A stretch of 35,826 bases of DNA from Bacteroidota bacterium (GTDB lineage: Bacteria; Bacteroidota; Ignavibacteria; Ignavibacteriales; Ignavibacteriaceae): NCBI GenBank assembly GCA_023475265.1, contig JAMCWE010000093.1, forward strand, positions 1-35,826. The letters run 5' to 3'. This document shows positions 8,757 to 16,078 of the stretch, in pieces; within the stretch, counting starts at the first letter, position 1; each line of letters begins with the position of its first letter. The position numbers were made by a program, and so were the translations under genes. The notes below the pieces were generated by a model. The model was not told the origin of the DNA. It saw only the letters and a list, made by a program, of their open reading frames with translations, and ran no database searches.

Positions 8757-9986
8757 TTAAATTGCCGCAAGTATTTGCTGAATTCTTGTTTTATTATTTG
8801 CATAAGCAATAGCATTTTCCAAAGAAATCTTTTTCTCTAAGTATAATCTCTTTAAATCTTGTTCCATAGTAATCATCCCTTGCTGCGATCCCTGGTTTAT
8901 CATCATATAAATTTCACTTGTGTTATTATTCTTAATTGCTGCCTTTACGCTTGGCGTAACAATAAGAATTTCTTTTGCAAGAACGCGTTTGCCATCCAGG
9001 CTCGGAACCAATTTTTGGGAAATAACAGCAACCAGCACATCGGCAAGCCTATTGCGAACTCGCTCTTGTTCATTAGGATGAATCTCTGCAATTATTCTGT
9101 CGATAGATTCAACTGCTGAAGATGTATGTAATGTTGAAAATACTTTATGCCCGGTATCTGTCACTTCCAGCGCCGCCATAATTGTATCCGGATCTCTCAT
9201 TTCACCAATAACAATGATGTCCGGGTCCTGTCTTAATGATTGAATAACACCGTCTTTAAAAGTTAATACATCTCTTCCAACTTCCCTATGCTTAAGAAGA
9301 GAGATGTTAGATTTATGAACATATTCAAGCGGCGAAGCAATAATAACAATATGTGCCGGATCAACTTTGTTATGTGCATCTATTATTGCATCAAGTGTTG
9401 AAGATTTTCCAGAGCCTGTTATTCCGGTTATTAAAGTTAATCCGAACTTAATATAAGTATGGCTTAAAGTTTTAGCAACGTTAGGATGGAAGCCGTAGCT
9501 TTCAAATGATCTAATCGCTGCATTGATAGCTCTCATATTCATAGTGAGAGTATCAAGATCAAAATAAGCATCAGCTCTAAAACGAACATCAACATTTTTC
9601 CGCTCATAGAAGAACGAATAACTGAAATCCAAATTCTTTGTTACGGAAATATATTTCCGCTGGTTAGAGTTCAATAAATTAACAATAAGTATCGCCGCTT
9701 CGTCATGTGAAAATTGCGGAAACTCTTTTATTCTTTCTTTTTTCCCGAAGATCCTCATCCAAATAAATCCGCCGTTGCCGTAACCGCCAATTTCTATATC
9801 AGATGCATCTCTTTCAATCATGCTGGTAAGCATTCTGTTTATAGAGCTATGCAGACTATGCCTTTCCTCGGGTTTAATCTTTTCTATATTATCCAAAATA
9901 AATTTAACGCGGTCAGAACCGGTTAGATAAAGAGGGAAATTCTTTATAAAATCATTTAATATTTTTTTTGCTTCGGTAAAAGGCAC
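8757..9986 (-). CDS. PilT-like type IV pilus ATPase with altered Asp box
   Basis: 409 residues, secretion-ATPase superfamily. It has an N-terminal PAS-like domain with the usual ASDIEIGG entry (61-68), Walker A GITGSGKSS (188-196), Walker B IIVIGEMRD (257-265), a His box GHKVFSTLHTSS (279-290) and a C-terminal GMITMEQDL segment typical of PilT. There is no Zn-binding cysteine cluster, which separates it from PilB. The Asp box is ASPLEYVH (217-224), where PilT and PilB normally have EDPIEFVH, so the first two acidic residues are replaced. The start is GTG at 9986; an in-frame stop lies 21 nt upstream and there is no clear Shine-Dalgarno. This gives about 50 residues before the canonical start region. 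It presumably drives retraction or regulates the motor. Confidence 0.9.
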   Translation of the reverse strand: MPFTEAKKILNDFIKNFPLYLTGSDRVKFILDNIEKIKPEERHSLHSSINRMLTSMIERDASDIEIGGYGNGGFIWMRIFGKKERIKEFPQFSHDEAAILIVNLLNSNQRKYISVTKNLDFSYSFFYERKNVDVRFRADAYFDLDTLTMNMRAINAAIRSFESYGFHPNVAKTLSHTYIKFGLTLITGITGSGKSSTLDAIIDAHNKVDPAHIVIIASPLEYVHKSNISLLKHREVGRDVLTFKDGVIQSLRQDPDIIVIGEMRDPDTIMAALEVTDTGHKVFSTLHTSSAVESIDRIIAEIHPNEQERVRNRLADVLVAVISQKLVPSLDGKRVLAKEILIVTPSVKAAIKNNNTSEIYMMINQGSQQGMITMEQDLKRLYLEKKISLENAIAYANNKTRIQQILAAI

Positions 9987-10137
9987 AAAGTTACTTTCAA
10001 TTAATTAAAAGTTAAAATCTTATTTCATTAAAGACAACCAATATTTTAATTCGGAGTAATGGAATGTGGATTTGTTAAAATTGAAATCCAAAAATAAATT
10101 CTTACCCGCTACTCTATAATTCAAAAATTTCATTTTT
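9987..10137. other. Intergenic gap splitting the pilus operon
   Basis: 151 bp of AT-rich sequence between pilB and the PilT-like gene, the only sizeable gap in the minus-strand run from 13313 to 424. No convincing terminator hairpin is visible; it could hold a secondary promoter for the downstream genes, but no motif was clear enough to call. Confidence 0.5.
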
Positions 10138-11931
10138 TTACTCTTCCGATGTTGATGCAAGAACTTCTTCAATTGAACTCAAACCAAGCTTTACTTTTTC
10201 TAATCCGGCTTCACGTAAATTTAAGCTTCCATCTTTCTTTGCCTGAATTCGAATCTTTTCTTCATCTACCTCAACGCCGGAACGAACAATTGTTTGTCTA
10301 ATTTCTTTTGTAAAATAAAGCGATTCGTGTATTGCAATTCGGCCTTTATAACCGGTTCCATTACATTTATCGCAGCCTTTGGGCTCAAATATTTTATAGT
10401 TTCTCCACTCGGCTATATTTAGTTTTGCTGCACTCATTAAGGCTTCATCAAAATTTACTACTCTCCTTTTACAGTCAGGACACAATCTTCTAATAAGTCT
10501 CTGAGCAACAATTATATTTATAGCATATGCAATTAAAAATGGTTCGATGCCCATTTTATAAAGACGGGCAACAGCGCTTGGCGCATCATTGGTGTGAAGC
10601 GTAGAGAAGGTTAGGTGCCCGGTATTTGCAAGTTTGATTGCTATTTCCGCTGTTTCTTTATCTCTCATCTCACCAACTAAAACGATATCAGGATCATGTC
10701 TTAATATTGACCGGATTGCCTGTTCAAAATTCATTTTATATCCGATCTTCAATTGACGAGCGCCTTCTATAACATATTCAACCGGGTCTTCTACAGTAAG
10801 AACATTTACTGTAGGATCGATAACTTGATATAGTGCCGCAACTAGAGTTGTACTTTTACCGCTTCCAGTTGGTCCGGTTAAAATAACCATACCCTGCGGC
10901 TGGCTAATAGCTTTTTGGAAAGCATCCTTTGCATAACCTGCCAAACCTAGTTTATCAAGATCTTTTATTACTTTTCTATCATCAAGAATTCTAATTACAA
11001 CCGATTCAAATTTATTTTTCAATTCAGTACCAACCATTGGAAGCACAGAAACTCTGAACCGGATTATGTGACTATCGATTTCTCTTTGAATAAATCCATC
11101 CTGCGCTCTTTCTCTTTCAAATCTATCCATTCCCTTGGATCGATCTTTAACAACAGCGATAACAGCTTCCGGTAAAGTATTTTCCTGAACATGCCATAAC
11201 TGAAGATTGCCATCAATCCTAAACAATATATTTGTTTTATTGCCAGACATCGGGATGAAATGAACATCGCTTGCGCCGCGCCGAACACCCTCAACCAATG
11301 CACCTTCAACTAAATTTATAAGAGCGCTTTTATTGATTTCCGCATCCAGCGCTTCTTCGTCTAATGCATTTTCATCTTGCTTTTCAATTTCTAGCTCAGT
11401 GCCGGCCTCCTCCATCGCTTTTAAATAGACATTTTCCGGCGGAAGGATTGTCTGGATTAGTTTATCATAATCTTTTTTCCGGATGTAAATTACTTCGTAC
11501 TTTTTAGCATTTAAGCCAAAGGCAATTTTGGGAATATTCCTGTCAGTAGGATCTATTGCTGCTAAAATTAATTTATCTTTTATTCTTGAGTCAAACATAA
11601 AAGGAATAATTTTATGTTCGAGCATTTGATTTTTTATTTGATCACCGGCTGCGTTTATTAATTGTTTGATTGCACTTAATTTTTCCGGGGGCATTTCATC
11701 GGTGTGAATATCTAATTCTCTAAATGCATAAAGTATTGCTACTTCACGAAAGATAGTATCGTGATCATAATGAAAATCCTGCACTAATATTTGTGCGAGA
11801 TTTCGTTTTATCTTGCTTTTATCATTTGACTTTGCTGTTAATGCTTTTTCAAGCATAGCAGCATCAATTATCCCTTTCTTAAAAAGCAGATAACCGATTT
11901 TATCAGTCATTTCAAGATTAGTATCAATCAT
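10138..11931 (-). CDS. pilB: PilB/GspE-family pilus extension ATPase
   Basis: 597 residues, close to the family norm. The N-terminal GspE-N/MshEN-like region covers about 8-160. A linker rich in acidic residues (175-198) precedes the N2 domain with ASDVHFIP (220-227). The catalytic domain has Walker A GPTGSGKST (353-361), Asp box EDPVEYV (381-387), Walker B IVLVGEMRD (416-424) and His box GHLTFSTLHT (438-447). A four-cysteine zinc site follows (C484, C487, C520, C523). All catalytic elements look intact, in contrast to the PilT-like protein downstream. It powers pilin polymerisation on the cytoplasmic side of the PilC platform. Its ATG overlaps the pilC stop by 4 bp, indicating translational coupling. 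Confidence 0.96.
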   Translation of the reverse strand: MIDTNLEMTDKIGYLLFKKGIIDAAMLEKALTAKSNDKSKIKRNLAQILVQDFHYDHDTIFREVAILYAFRELDIHTDEMPPEKLSAIKQLINAAGDQIKNQMLEHKIIPFMFDSRIKDKLILAAIDPTDRNIPKIAFGLNAKKYEVIYIRKKDYDKLIQTILPPENVYLKAMEEAGTELEIEKQDENALDEEALDAEINKSALINLVEGALVEGVRRGASDVHFIPMSGNKTNILFRIDGNLQLWHVQENTLPEAVIAVVKDRSKGMDRFERERAQDGFIQREIDSHIIRFRVSVLPMVGTELKNKFESVVIRILDDRKVIKDLDKLGLAGYAKDAFQKAISQPQGMVILTGPTGSGKSTTLVAALYQVIDPTVNVLTVEDPVEYVIEGARQLKIGYKMNFEQAIRSILRHDPDIVLVGEMRDKETAEIAIKLANTGHLTFSTLHTNDAPSAVARLYKMGIEPFLIAYAINIIVAQRLIRRLCPDCKRRVVNFDEALMSAAKLNIAEWRNYKIFEPKGCDKCNGTGYKGRIAIHESLYFTKEIRQTIVRSGVEVDEEKIRIQAKKDGSLNLREAGLEKVKLGLSSIEEVLASTSEE

Positions 11932-13313
11932 GCATGTCTATCGTAATATTGTTGTTCAGTTATTATACTTCCAGTTACACCTGGAGCTTTAGGATGTATC
12001 GTTGCAGTTTCAGCAGAAACTAATGTAAGGAGAATCATAATTACCATGATTATCATGGCTATTACAATTTGAATAAGTTCAATTAAGTTTTTAAGTCTGT
12101 AAACAGTTTCGCTTTCATAATAATTTGCAATTTGGAGCGATGTATTTTTTATTGTTCCAGTCTCTTCACCGGAATGAAGTCGTGATAGAGCAGTTTCAGT
12201 AAATACTCCGCTTGCTTCAAATGCATCTGTAATTCCGGTTCCTTTTTTAACCATCAACGGTATTGCTACACTTTTAATTCTCTCTTCAAAATATCTATTA
12301 CCGGCTGCTTCTGATGCAATTCTGATAGGTTCAATACTTTCCGCAGAACCGCTATAAAGTGTGTAGAATACCCGGCAATATACTTCAATTACCGTTTTGT
12401 GAATGAGTGAGCCGATCATGGGAATCCTAAGAAGATATTTATCAACTAAGTATCCGCCTTTTTTTGTTTTCGAAAATCTCCAAAATAAAATTGGCGGGAG
12501 AATAGCTAAAATAGAAACAAGTACTATGTTATCCATTAAAAAATCACTCATCTTTAAAGTAAAAGCAGTCATTGGAGGAAGTGGAATATTAAACCTGACA
12601 AATAGCTTTGCGGTTTCAGGAAAAATATAACCGACATAAAATAGCACTGCAATAAACAATACAAAAAGTGTAACTAAGGGAGTTATTAACGCACTCCGTA
12701 AACTCTTTTTGAATTCCTGCTGCCTCTCCAAAAACTTTGCTGTTGCTTTATAAATTTCTGTCATGTTTCCGCTTTTGGACGCTAAGCCCAACATGTATGC
12801 GGTAAACTTACCAAACACCGATTGATATTTTAAGAATGTTGTTTCGCTGTCGGCGCCTTTTTTCAGTTCGTTGTTAATATCTTTTAGTGTTTCCTTAAGA
12901 GTTTTGTTTTGAGTGTCGTTTATTAATAAAGTAAGTATTTCGCTGTACGGTAATTTTTGATCAAGTAATTCTGCACTTATTTTTACAAATGTAACAATCT
13001 CAGCTGTAGGCGGATTAAATTGAAGTTCAAATAATTTTTTATTAACTGACAGTACTTCATAGCCAAGCCTGTTAAGCGCTATTTCTACTTCTTTCTTTGA
13101 ATAAGCTTTTTGTTCGCCCTTAATTGGCTTCTCTCTTCCGCGTCTAACTTTATAAAGATAAGAAGATTTTTTTTCTATGTTTCTTAATTTTAGTTGATTC
13201 TTTTCGGCAAGGCTATGTATCCTCTTTCTGCCTTCGGTTGTTGATTTTGCGGATAGCGTTCCGTTGATCAACTGACCATTTAACTTCTCTGCCGTAAACT
13301 TAAATTCTACCAT
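11928..13313 (-). CDS. pilC: PilC/GspF-family inner-membrane platform protein
   Basis: 461 residues. A soluble N-terminal region (1-100) is followed by two T2SF/GspF domains (about 105-230 and 305-430) and three membrane helices (about 208-231, 262-279 and 413-434). Conserved features include the SGNMTEIYKATAKFLE segment of domain one and its counterpart SGEETGTIKNTSLQIANYYE in domain two. After the last helix there is a short hydrophilic tail (435-461) ending EQQYYDRHA. It anchors PilB and the growing pilus in the inner membrane. There is no Shine-Dalgarno before the ATG at 13313; the sequence upstream is the T-rich stretch that is partly duplicated at 14532-14560. It is the first gene of the pilus run, directly next to the toxin-antitoxin island. 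Confidence 0.95.
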   Translation of the reverse strand: MVEFKFTAEKLNGQLINGTLSAKSTTEGRKRIHSLAEKNQLKLRNIEKKSSYLYKVRRGREKPIKGEQKAYSKKEVEIALNRLGYEVLSVNKKLFELQFNPPTAEIVTFVKISAELLDQKLPYSEILTLLINDTQNKTLKETLKDINNELKKGADSETTFLKYQSVFGKFTAYMLGLASKSGNMTEIYKATAKFLERQQEFKKSLRSALITPLVTLFVLFIAVLFYVGYIFPETAKLFVRFNIPLPPMTAFTLKMSDFLMDNIVLVSILAILPPILFWRFSKTKKGGYLVDKYLLRIPMIGSLIHKTVIEVYCRVFYTLYSGSAESIEPIRIASEAAGNRYFEERIKSVAIPLMVKKGTGITDAFEASGVFTETALSRLHSGEETGTIKNTSLQIANYYESETVYRLKNLIELIQIVIAMIIMVIMILLTLVSAETATIHPKAPGVTGSIITEQQYYDRHA

Positions 13314-13327
13314 AAAAATATTTTAAG
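13299..13327. repeat. pilC start region, copy A of a 29-bp direct repeat
   Basis: This segment spans the pilC leader and its first five codons (MVEFK on the minus strand). It matches 14532-14560 at 25 of 29 positions by direct comparison. Two of the four differences fall in third codon positions and leave the peptide unchanged. Confidence 0.75.
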
Positions 13328-13450
13328 ATATATTATCTCGATCGACTGATAAATTCATTTTAGTTAATACAAATTCTCGAAACTCTTTTGCTGTACTAAG
13401 TGCTGATTTAATGTTTTCATTTGTCAATTCTATTGCTGACAATGAAATGC
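13323..13450 (-). pseudogene. Possible coding remnant between pilC and DUF2442
   Basis: A minus-strand frame without a good start codon reads through the DUF2442 stop (frame +2 relative to it) and continues for about 40 codons to TAA at 13323-13325, ending NLSVDRDNIS. Its composition looks more protein-like than noise (ENIKSALSTAKEFREF), so it may be the displaced 3' end of a gene. I do not recognise a family. Confidence 0.3.
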
Positions 13451-13687
13451 AATTGTGTCGCGAAAATTAGGAATATGCATAAAAGTTATTTGGGCAGTCC
13501 CTAAATCATGATCGCCTTTATCTATCCAACTCTTAACGATCTCAATTTTGTCTTTCAATGGTTCAAACATTTCTCCGTTCAATTCATCCTTCAGATTAAC
13601 CACTTTTTCTTCACCATTACTAAACAAACAATATATTTTATAATCTCCTAAATACTTGGCTGCTTTTACTTTTATTAAATAATCCAT
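13430..13687 (-). CDS. DUF2442-family small protein
   Basis: 85 residues. The first half matches DUF2442 proteins (AKYLGDYKIYCLFSNGEEK, VNLKDELNGEMFEPLKD). These are commonly encoded beside DUF4160 genes and are regarded as putative TA-like partners; the biochemical role is unknown. Family members usually end with a W/F-x-N-G-A-D-x-A-P-E type segment, which is missing here: the C-terminal part (about 55-85) is unlike the family and stops at HCQQ. A frameshifted or recombined 3' end is possible, consistent with the remnant frame overlapping its stop. It lies 24 bp after a truncated DUF4160 gene on the same strand. Confidence 0.7.
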   Translation of the reverse strand: MDYLIKVKAAKYLGDYKIYCLFSNGEEKVVNLKDELNGEMFEPLKDKIEIVKSWIDKGDHDLGTAQITFMHIPNFRDTIAFHCQQ

Positions 13688-13711
13688 ATTTAATACTCCT
13701 AATCTAAGGGC

Positions 13712-13897
13712 TTAATTTTTTTTAATAGGCATATCTTTGTGAACTCTATTCCAGTTTTCAACTAATTCTTCTTTATGTAATTTAGCCCATGTTCGTATCA
13801 TTCTATCGGCTCTTCCGGGCAATTTTCCACTTAATATTACTAAATCAGGCAACCAATAAATACATTCATACTCAAGGTCATTCACCGATATTATCAA
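13712..13897 (-). pseudogene. DUF4160-family gene, 5'-truncated
   Basis: Up to 61 residues from a TTG at 13897, or 57 from GTG at 13885. The C-terminal part fits DUF4160 well: SGKLPGRADRMIRTW, AKLHKEELVENW and a final MPIKK. Full members are about 80-90 residues and begin with a conserved block containing a PPHIHV-like motif. That block is absent, because the frame runs straight into the end of hicB, which it overlaps by 20 bp. The simplest reading is a deletion or junction that removed the first 25-30 codons. It may still be translated by coupling from hicB, but a functional product is doubtful. Confidence 0.65.
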
Positions 13898-14198
13898 GTT
13901 GCTGCGTAATAAAATTATTTATACTTTGCCCATTTTTAATTGCTTTGATATAAATTTTTCTGTGCAGCTCTTTAGGAATACGTAGAACGAACTTGCCTGA
14001 AAACGGTTTGTCCGGCTCTTCTCCCCGTTCTTTGCAGAACGCAAGGTAATCGTCAATGGAATCTTTGAAAGCTTTTCTAAGCTCGGTTACCGAAGTACCC
14101 TGAAAGGTGATAATATCTTTAGTATCTACCACCTCGCCGTGAAAAACTCCGGCTTCTTCGTCAAATTCTATATACGCAGAATATCCTTTATAAGTCAT
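13878..14198 (-). CDS. hicB: HicB-type antitoxin
   Basis: 106 residues. The N-terminal HicB partial RNase-H-like fold (YKGYSAYIEFDEEAGVFHGE, then TFQGTSVTELRKAFKDSIDDYL) is followed by a ribbon-helix-helix region (about 70-100: GKFVLRIPKELHRKIYIKAI, then NGQSINNFITQQL) that would bind DNA. It neutralises the adjacent HicA toxin and represses the operon. The gene follows hicA with the TAATG 1-bp stop/start overlap typical of toxin-first hicAB operons. The last codons overlap the truncated DUF4160 frame. Confidence 0.93.
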   Translation of the reverse strand: MTYKGYSAYIEFDEEAGVFHGEVVDTKDIITFQGTSVTELRKAFKDSIDDYLAFCKERGEEPDKPFSGKFVLRIPKELHRKIYIKAIKNGQSINNFITQQLDNIGE

Positions 14199-14449
14199 TA
14201 TTTTACTCCAGCTGTTATTAAAAATCTTCTTACAGATTTTAGGGCGCCCTTATCAGTTACTTTTTGAGGATGCGGGCGATGGAAAACAGCACGTACACCA
14301 TTTAATGCTACTCTTAGCCTCGAACCGCTGCCTTCAGTAACTTCAGCGCCAAGAGCCTTGAATAGGTTTTCTATTTCCTTCCAATTAAGATCGGAACGAA
14401 CAGGCTCTTGAAAAATTGCTGTAAAAGTTTTCCTGTTTTTTGCATTCAT
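14198..14449 (-). CDS. hicA: HicA-type mRNA interferase toxin
   Basis: 83 residues, normal for the longer HicA class. Motifs visible are DLNWKEIENLFKALGAEV (21-38), GSGSRLRVALNGVRAVFHRPHP (split here as GSGSRLRVALNG and VRAVFHRPHP), and KGALKSVRRFLITAG. The conserved histidine in FHRPHP is the expected catalytic residue. HicA is a double-stranded-RNA-binding-fold ribonuclease that cleaves mRNA. The leader before ATG 14449 is very short of Shine-Dalgarno sequence; a palindrome lies 18-31 bp upstream. Confidence 0.93.
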   Translation of the reverse strand: MNAKNRKTFTAIFQEPVRSDLNWKEIENLFKALGAEVTEGSGSRLRVALNGVRAVFHRPHPQKVTDKGALKSVRRFLITAGVK

Positions 14450-14466
14450 TCTAATACTAAAATATG

Positions 14467-14480
14467 ATACTATTTAGTAT
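14467..14480. promoter_or_regulatory. Candidate hicAB operator palindrome
   Basis: ATACTA-TT-TAGTAT is a perfect inverted repeat with 6-bp arms, 18-31 bp upstream of the hicA start. A further ATACTA occurs at 14454-14459. The position overlaps the expected promoter and suits autoregulation by the ribbon-helix-helix part of HicB. Binding itself is inferred. Confidence 0.55.
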
Positions 14481-14499
14481 AAATCAAGTTTACGTTTCT

Positions 14500-14531
14500 G
14501 CAGGCTCGATTCGGCGAAGCGGGCGGGCAGG
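14500..14531. other. GC-rich scar-like segment
   Basis: A short GC-rich block (GCAGGCTCGATTCGGCGAAG and onward) contrasts sharply with the AT-rich surroundings and contains the hairpin TTCG-G-CGAA. It sits exactly between the hicA promoter and the duplicated pilC leader. It may be a junction left by recombination or a mobile-element remnant. Confidence 0.4.
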
Positions 14532-14560
14532 TTTAAATTCAACCATAAAAACATTTCAAG
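14532..14560. repeat. Degenerate duplicate of the pilC start region (copy B)
   Basis: Matches 13299-13327 at 25/29 bases. On the minus strand it reads a T-rich leader, then ATG and MVEFK, after which the frame diverges (PARPLRRIEPAET, stop). It also supplies the stop codon of the HEPN gene (14556-14558), so it lies at a junction between HEPN and a former pilC-like 5' end. Confidence 0.7.
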
Positions 14561-14852
14561 AATTATTTAGAAACTTCTTAATCTCATCTATAAATTCTTT
14601 CATTTCATCAGACTTGTTTTCGTGAACAAAATTTTTATTGAACCATCCAATAATTTGTGCGTGTTTTGACGATTCAAATTTATATTCTAATGCAAGAGCT
14701 AATAACGAATAAAACATTCCATAATAAATTCTGTTTATGGCTGAACGAAAACGATTATTTTCTATAAGTAATTCTACATCCGCAATTGTTTCATCTGCCT
14801 GTTCTATTCTATATTTAATTAAAGCAGATCGGTCTTTATCGCTCAATGTCAA
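14556..14852 (-). CDS. HEPN-domain protein, shortened
   Basis: 98 residues. The first two helices match the HEPN family of HEPN/MNT pairs (ALIKYRIEQADETIADVELL, then NNRFRSAINRIYYGMFYSLLAL read as two adjacent parts). A K-H-x-x-I-I-G-W-F-N-K-N-F-V segment follows at about 62-75. Family members are usually 120-140 residues and carry an R-x-x-A-D-Y or RX4-6H-like element in the later helices, which is absent; the chain jumps to EFIDEIKKFLNNS. The stop falls in a duplicated pilC leader, so truncation or internal deletion is likely. The product may lack RNase activity. The start overlaps the MNT stop by 4 bp. Confidence 0.8.
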   Translation of the reverse strand: MTLSDKDRSALIKYRIEQADETIADVELLIENNRFRSAINRIYYGMFYSLLALALEYKFESSKHAQIIGWFNKNFVHENKSDEMKEFIDEIKKFLNNS

Positions 14853-15169
14853 GCATAAACTCCGTTATTTAAAGCATTATAATAAATAGGTTGTTTCCCT
14901 CGCAATGATTTGATTTCAGAAGAGGAAATCAAATGCGCATCGATAACAATATTATATTTTAAATCAATATCAAAACATAAATCTAGAATTGTATTTTCAT
15001 CCCTGCCCGTATAATCTTCTTCTAATACAATAAGAATATCAAAATCCGAATCCATTTTTATGTTTCCTGTTGCCTGTGAACCAAATAGTATAACATCTTT
15101 AATAGTACCCTTGAAATTTTTTTGCAAATGATGTTTCAAGTCGTTTAATATTTGCAGCTTATTCATCAT
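14849..15169 (-). CDS. MNT-domain nucleotidyltransferase, partner of HEPN
   Basis: 106 residues with the minimal nucleotidyltransferase signature GSQATG (31-36), the catalytic S-D-F-D at 41-44, and a third acidic residue later in VIDAHLI. In HEPN/MNT modules this protein is the antitoxin and can inactivate the HEPN toxin by adenylylating it. The start could be the first or second ATG (15169 or 15166); no strong Shine-Dalgarno separates them. The active-site residues are intact even though its HEPN partner looks damaged. Confidence 0.88.
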   Translation of the reverse strand: MMNKLQILNDLKHHLQKNFKGTIKDVILFGSQATGNIKMDSDFDILIVLEEDYTGRDENTILDLCFDIDLKYNIVIDAHLISSSEIKSLRGKQPIYYNALNNGVYA

Positions 15170-15607
15170 AATTTTTGAGAGTGTCTATCATACCTATGTG
15201 TATTTGGCTTAATATTTTTTATCATTTAAACTTTTTTGTCGTAATCCCATTATCCGTCGGTAGGGTTAATTTCTACTAATAAAATTTCTAATGAAACAAA
15301 TTCTTCTCATCTAATTGTACAACGTATTTATTCTTTGAGATAATTTAATAAAAATCTAAGCAATAAACTTAAAAGAGAATTAATAGCTCCTTTTAATTAT
15401 GCCGGTACGTAATTTTTTATTCTATGTTACAATCTAATTCTTTCATAACCTCAATCCCGGCTTGTGGAATTCGTTTCATTATTTCTGCCATAGGCATCAT
15501 TATGTGAAAAGAACTTTTGCCCACAAACTCTTGATGCAATGTAATCTTTAGCTTTAATATTAGTACATAAATTTCGTAAAATTATTAGTAATATATTATA
15601 ACTCTTA
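15170..15607. other. 438-bp intergenic stretch inside the TA island
   Basis: It contains no intact gene. It holds an imperfect hairpin (15369-15396, TTAAAAGAG paired with CTCCTTTTAA) and a degraded coding remnant (15417-15536) related to the left part of the island repeat. The rest is AT-rich sequence with no recognisable signal. Confidence 0.6.
15417..15536 (-). pseudogene. Coding remnant related to the island repeat
   Basis: The minus strand keeps an open frame reading FHIMMPMAEIMKRIPQAG, then IEVMKELDCNIE and stop. It has no plausible N-terminus. The DNA for EIMK and for the following CGGGATTGA matches the left part of the repeats at 16735 and 17476 (there reading EIMKCNLRMSGLKA), so the repeat may derive from the 3' end of such a gene. 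The family is not recognised. Confidence 0.4.
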
Positions 15608-15865
15608 ATGCCGACTATAAAAAAAATTATCATAAGCGAAGATACGATTGATGCCCAACTAGACGATGGCCGCACCATTAGCGTTCCTTTAGCATGGTCC
15701 TGGCGTTTATCTGAAGCAACTAAGAAACAAAGAGAAAATTACATTATTATAGGCGATGGCATTGGGGTACACTGGTCAGATATTGATGAGGATATAAGCG
15801 CCGAAGGAATGCTTACAGGTATCCCTGCCAAACATACTAAAAAGATTAAGAGAAAATCTGCATAA
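15608..15865 (+). CDS. DUF2442-family protein
   Basis: 85 residues. It shows the family pattern GRTISVPLAWSWRL (22-35), KQRENYIIIGDGIGVHWSDI and DEDISAEGMLTG, and has a basic lysine-rich tail (residues 75-85). This is a complete member, unlike the one at 13430-13687, and belongs to a different DUF2442 subtype. DUF2442 genes recur beside toxin-antitoxin loci, but no activity is established. Here it stands alone on the plus strand with no DUF4160 partner, between a repeat remnant and repeat copy 1. No strong Shine-Dalgarno is visible. Confidence 0.85.
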   Translation: MPTIKKIIISEDTIDAQLDDGRTISVPLAWSWRLSEATKKQRENYIIIGDGIGVHWSDIDEDISAEGMLTGIPAKHTKKIKRKSA

Positions 15866-15919
15866 TCTTAAATAACCCCAATCTTTCTTGCAGCCTAAGT
15901 TAAAATCTCTGCAATTAAC

Positions 15920-16026
15920 AGATTGCATTTCATAATTTCAAAGAACTGTTTTATCAAACTCTATACTTCTAGGGCAGCCTTCAAGGTTACCCGCCGTTTG
16001 CAATGTGCAAACCTTGAAGGTTACAG
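15920..16026. repeat. Island repeat, copy 1 (hairpin element)
   Basis: The left block 15920-15948 matches copies 2 and 3 with a single mismatch. About 30 unrelated bases follow, then a hairpin: CCTTCAAGG (15978-15986), a 10-nt unpaired stretch, TTTGCA (15997-16002), loop ATG, TGCAAA (16006-16011) and CCTTGAAGG (16012-16020). It lies between DUF2442 and the MazEF-like pair. Confidence 0.85.
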
Positions 16027-16078
16027 ACTGTAATGAGTTATATATGAAGTATGACTTGAAAGAGGCAGAAGAAATTTA

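Noticed and set aside
15451-15678. 75-codon minus-strand frame overlapping the DUF2442 gene start
   Set aside because: It reads antisense into a well-supported DUF2442 gene and shows no protein-like pattern; the real remnant here is in another frame.
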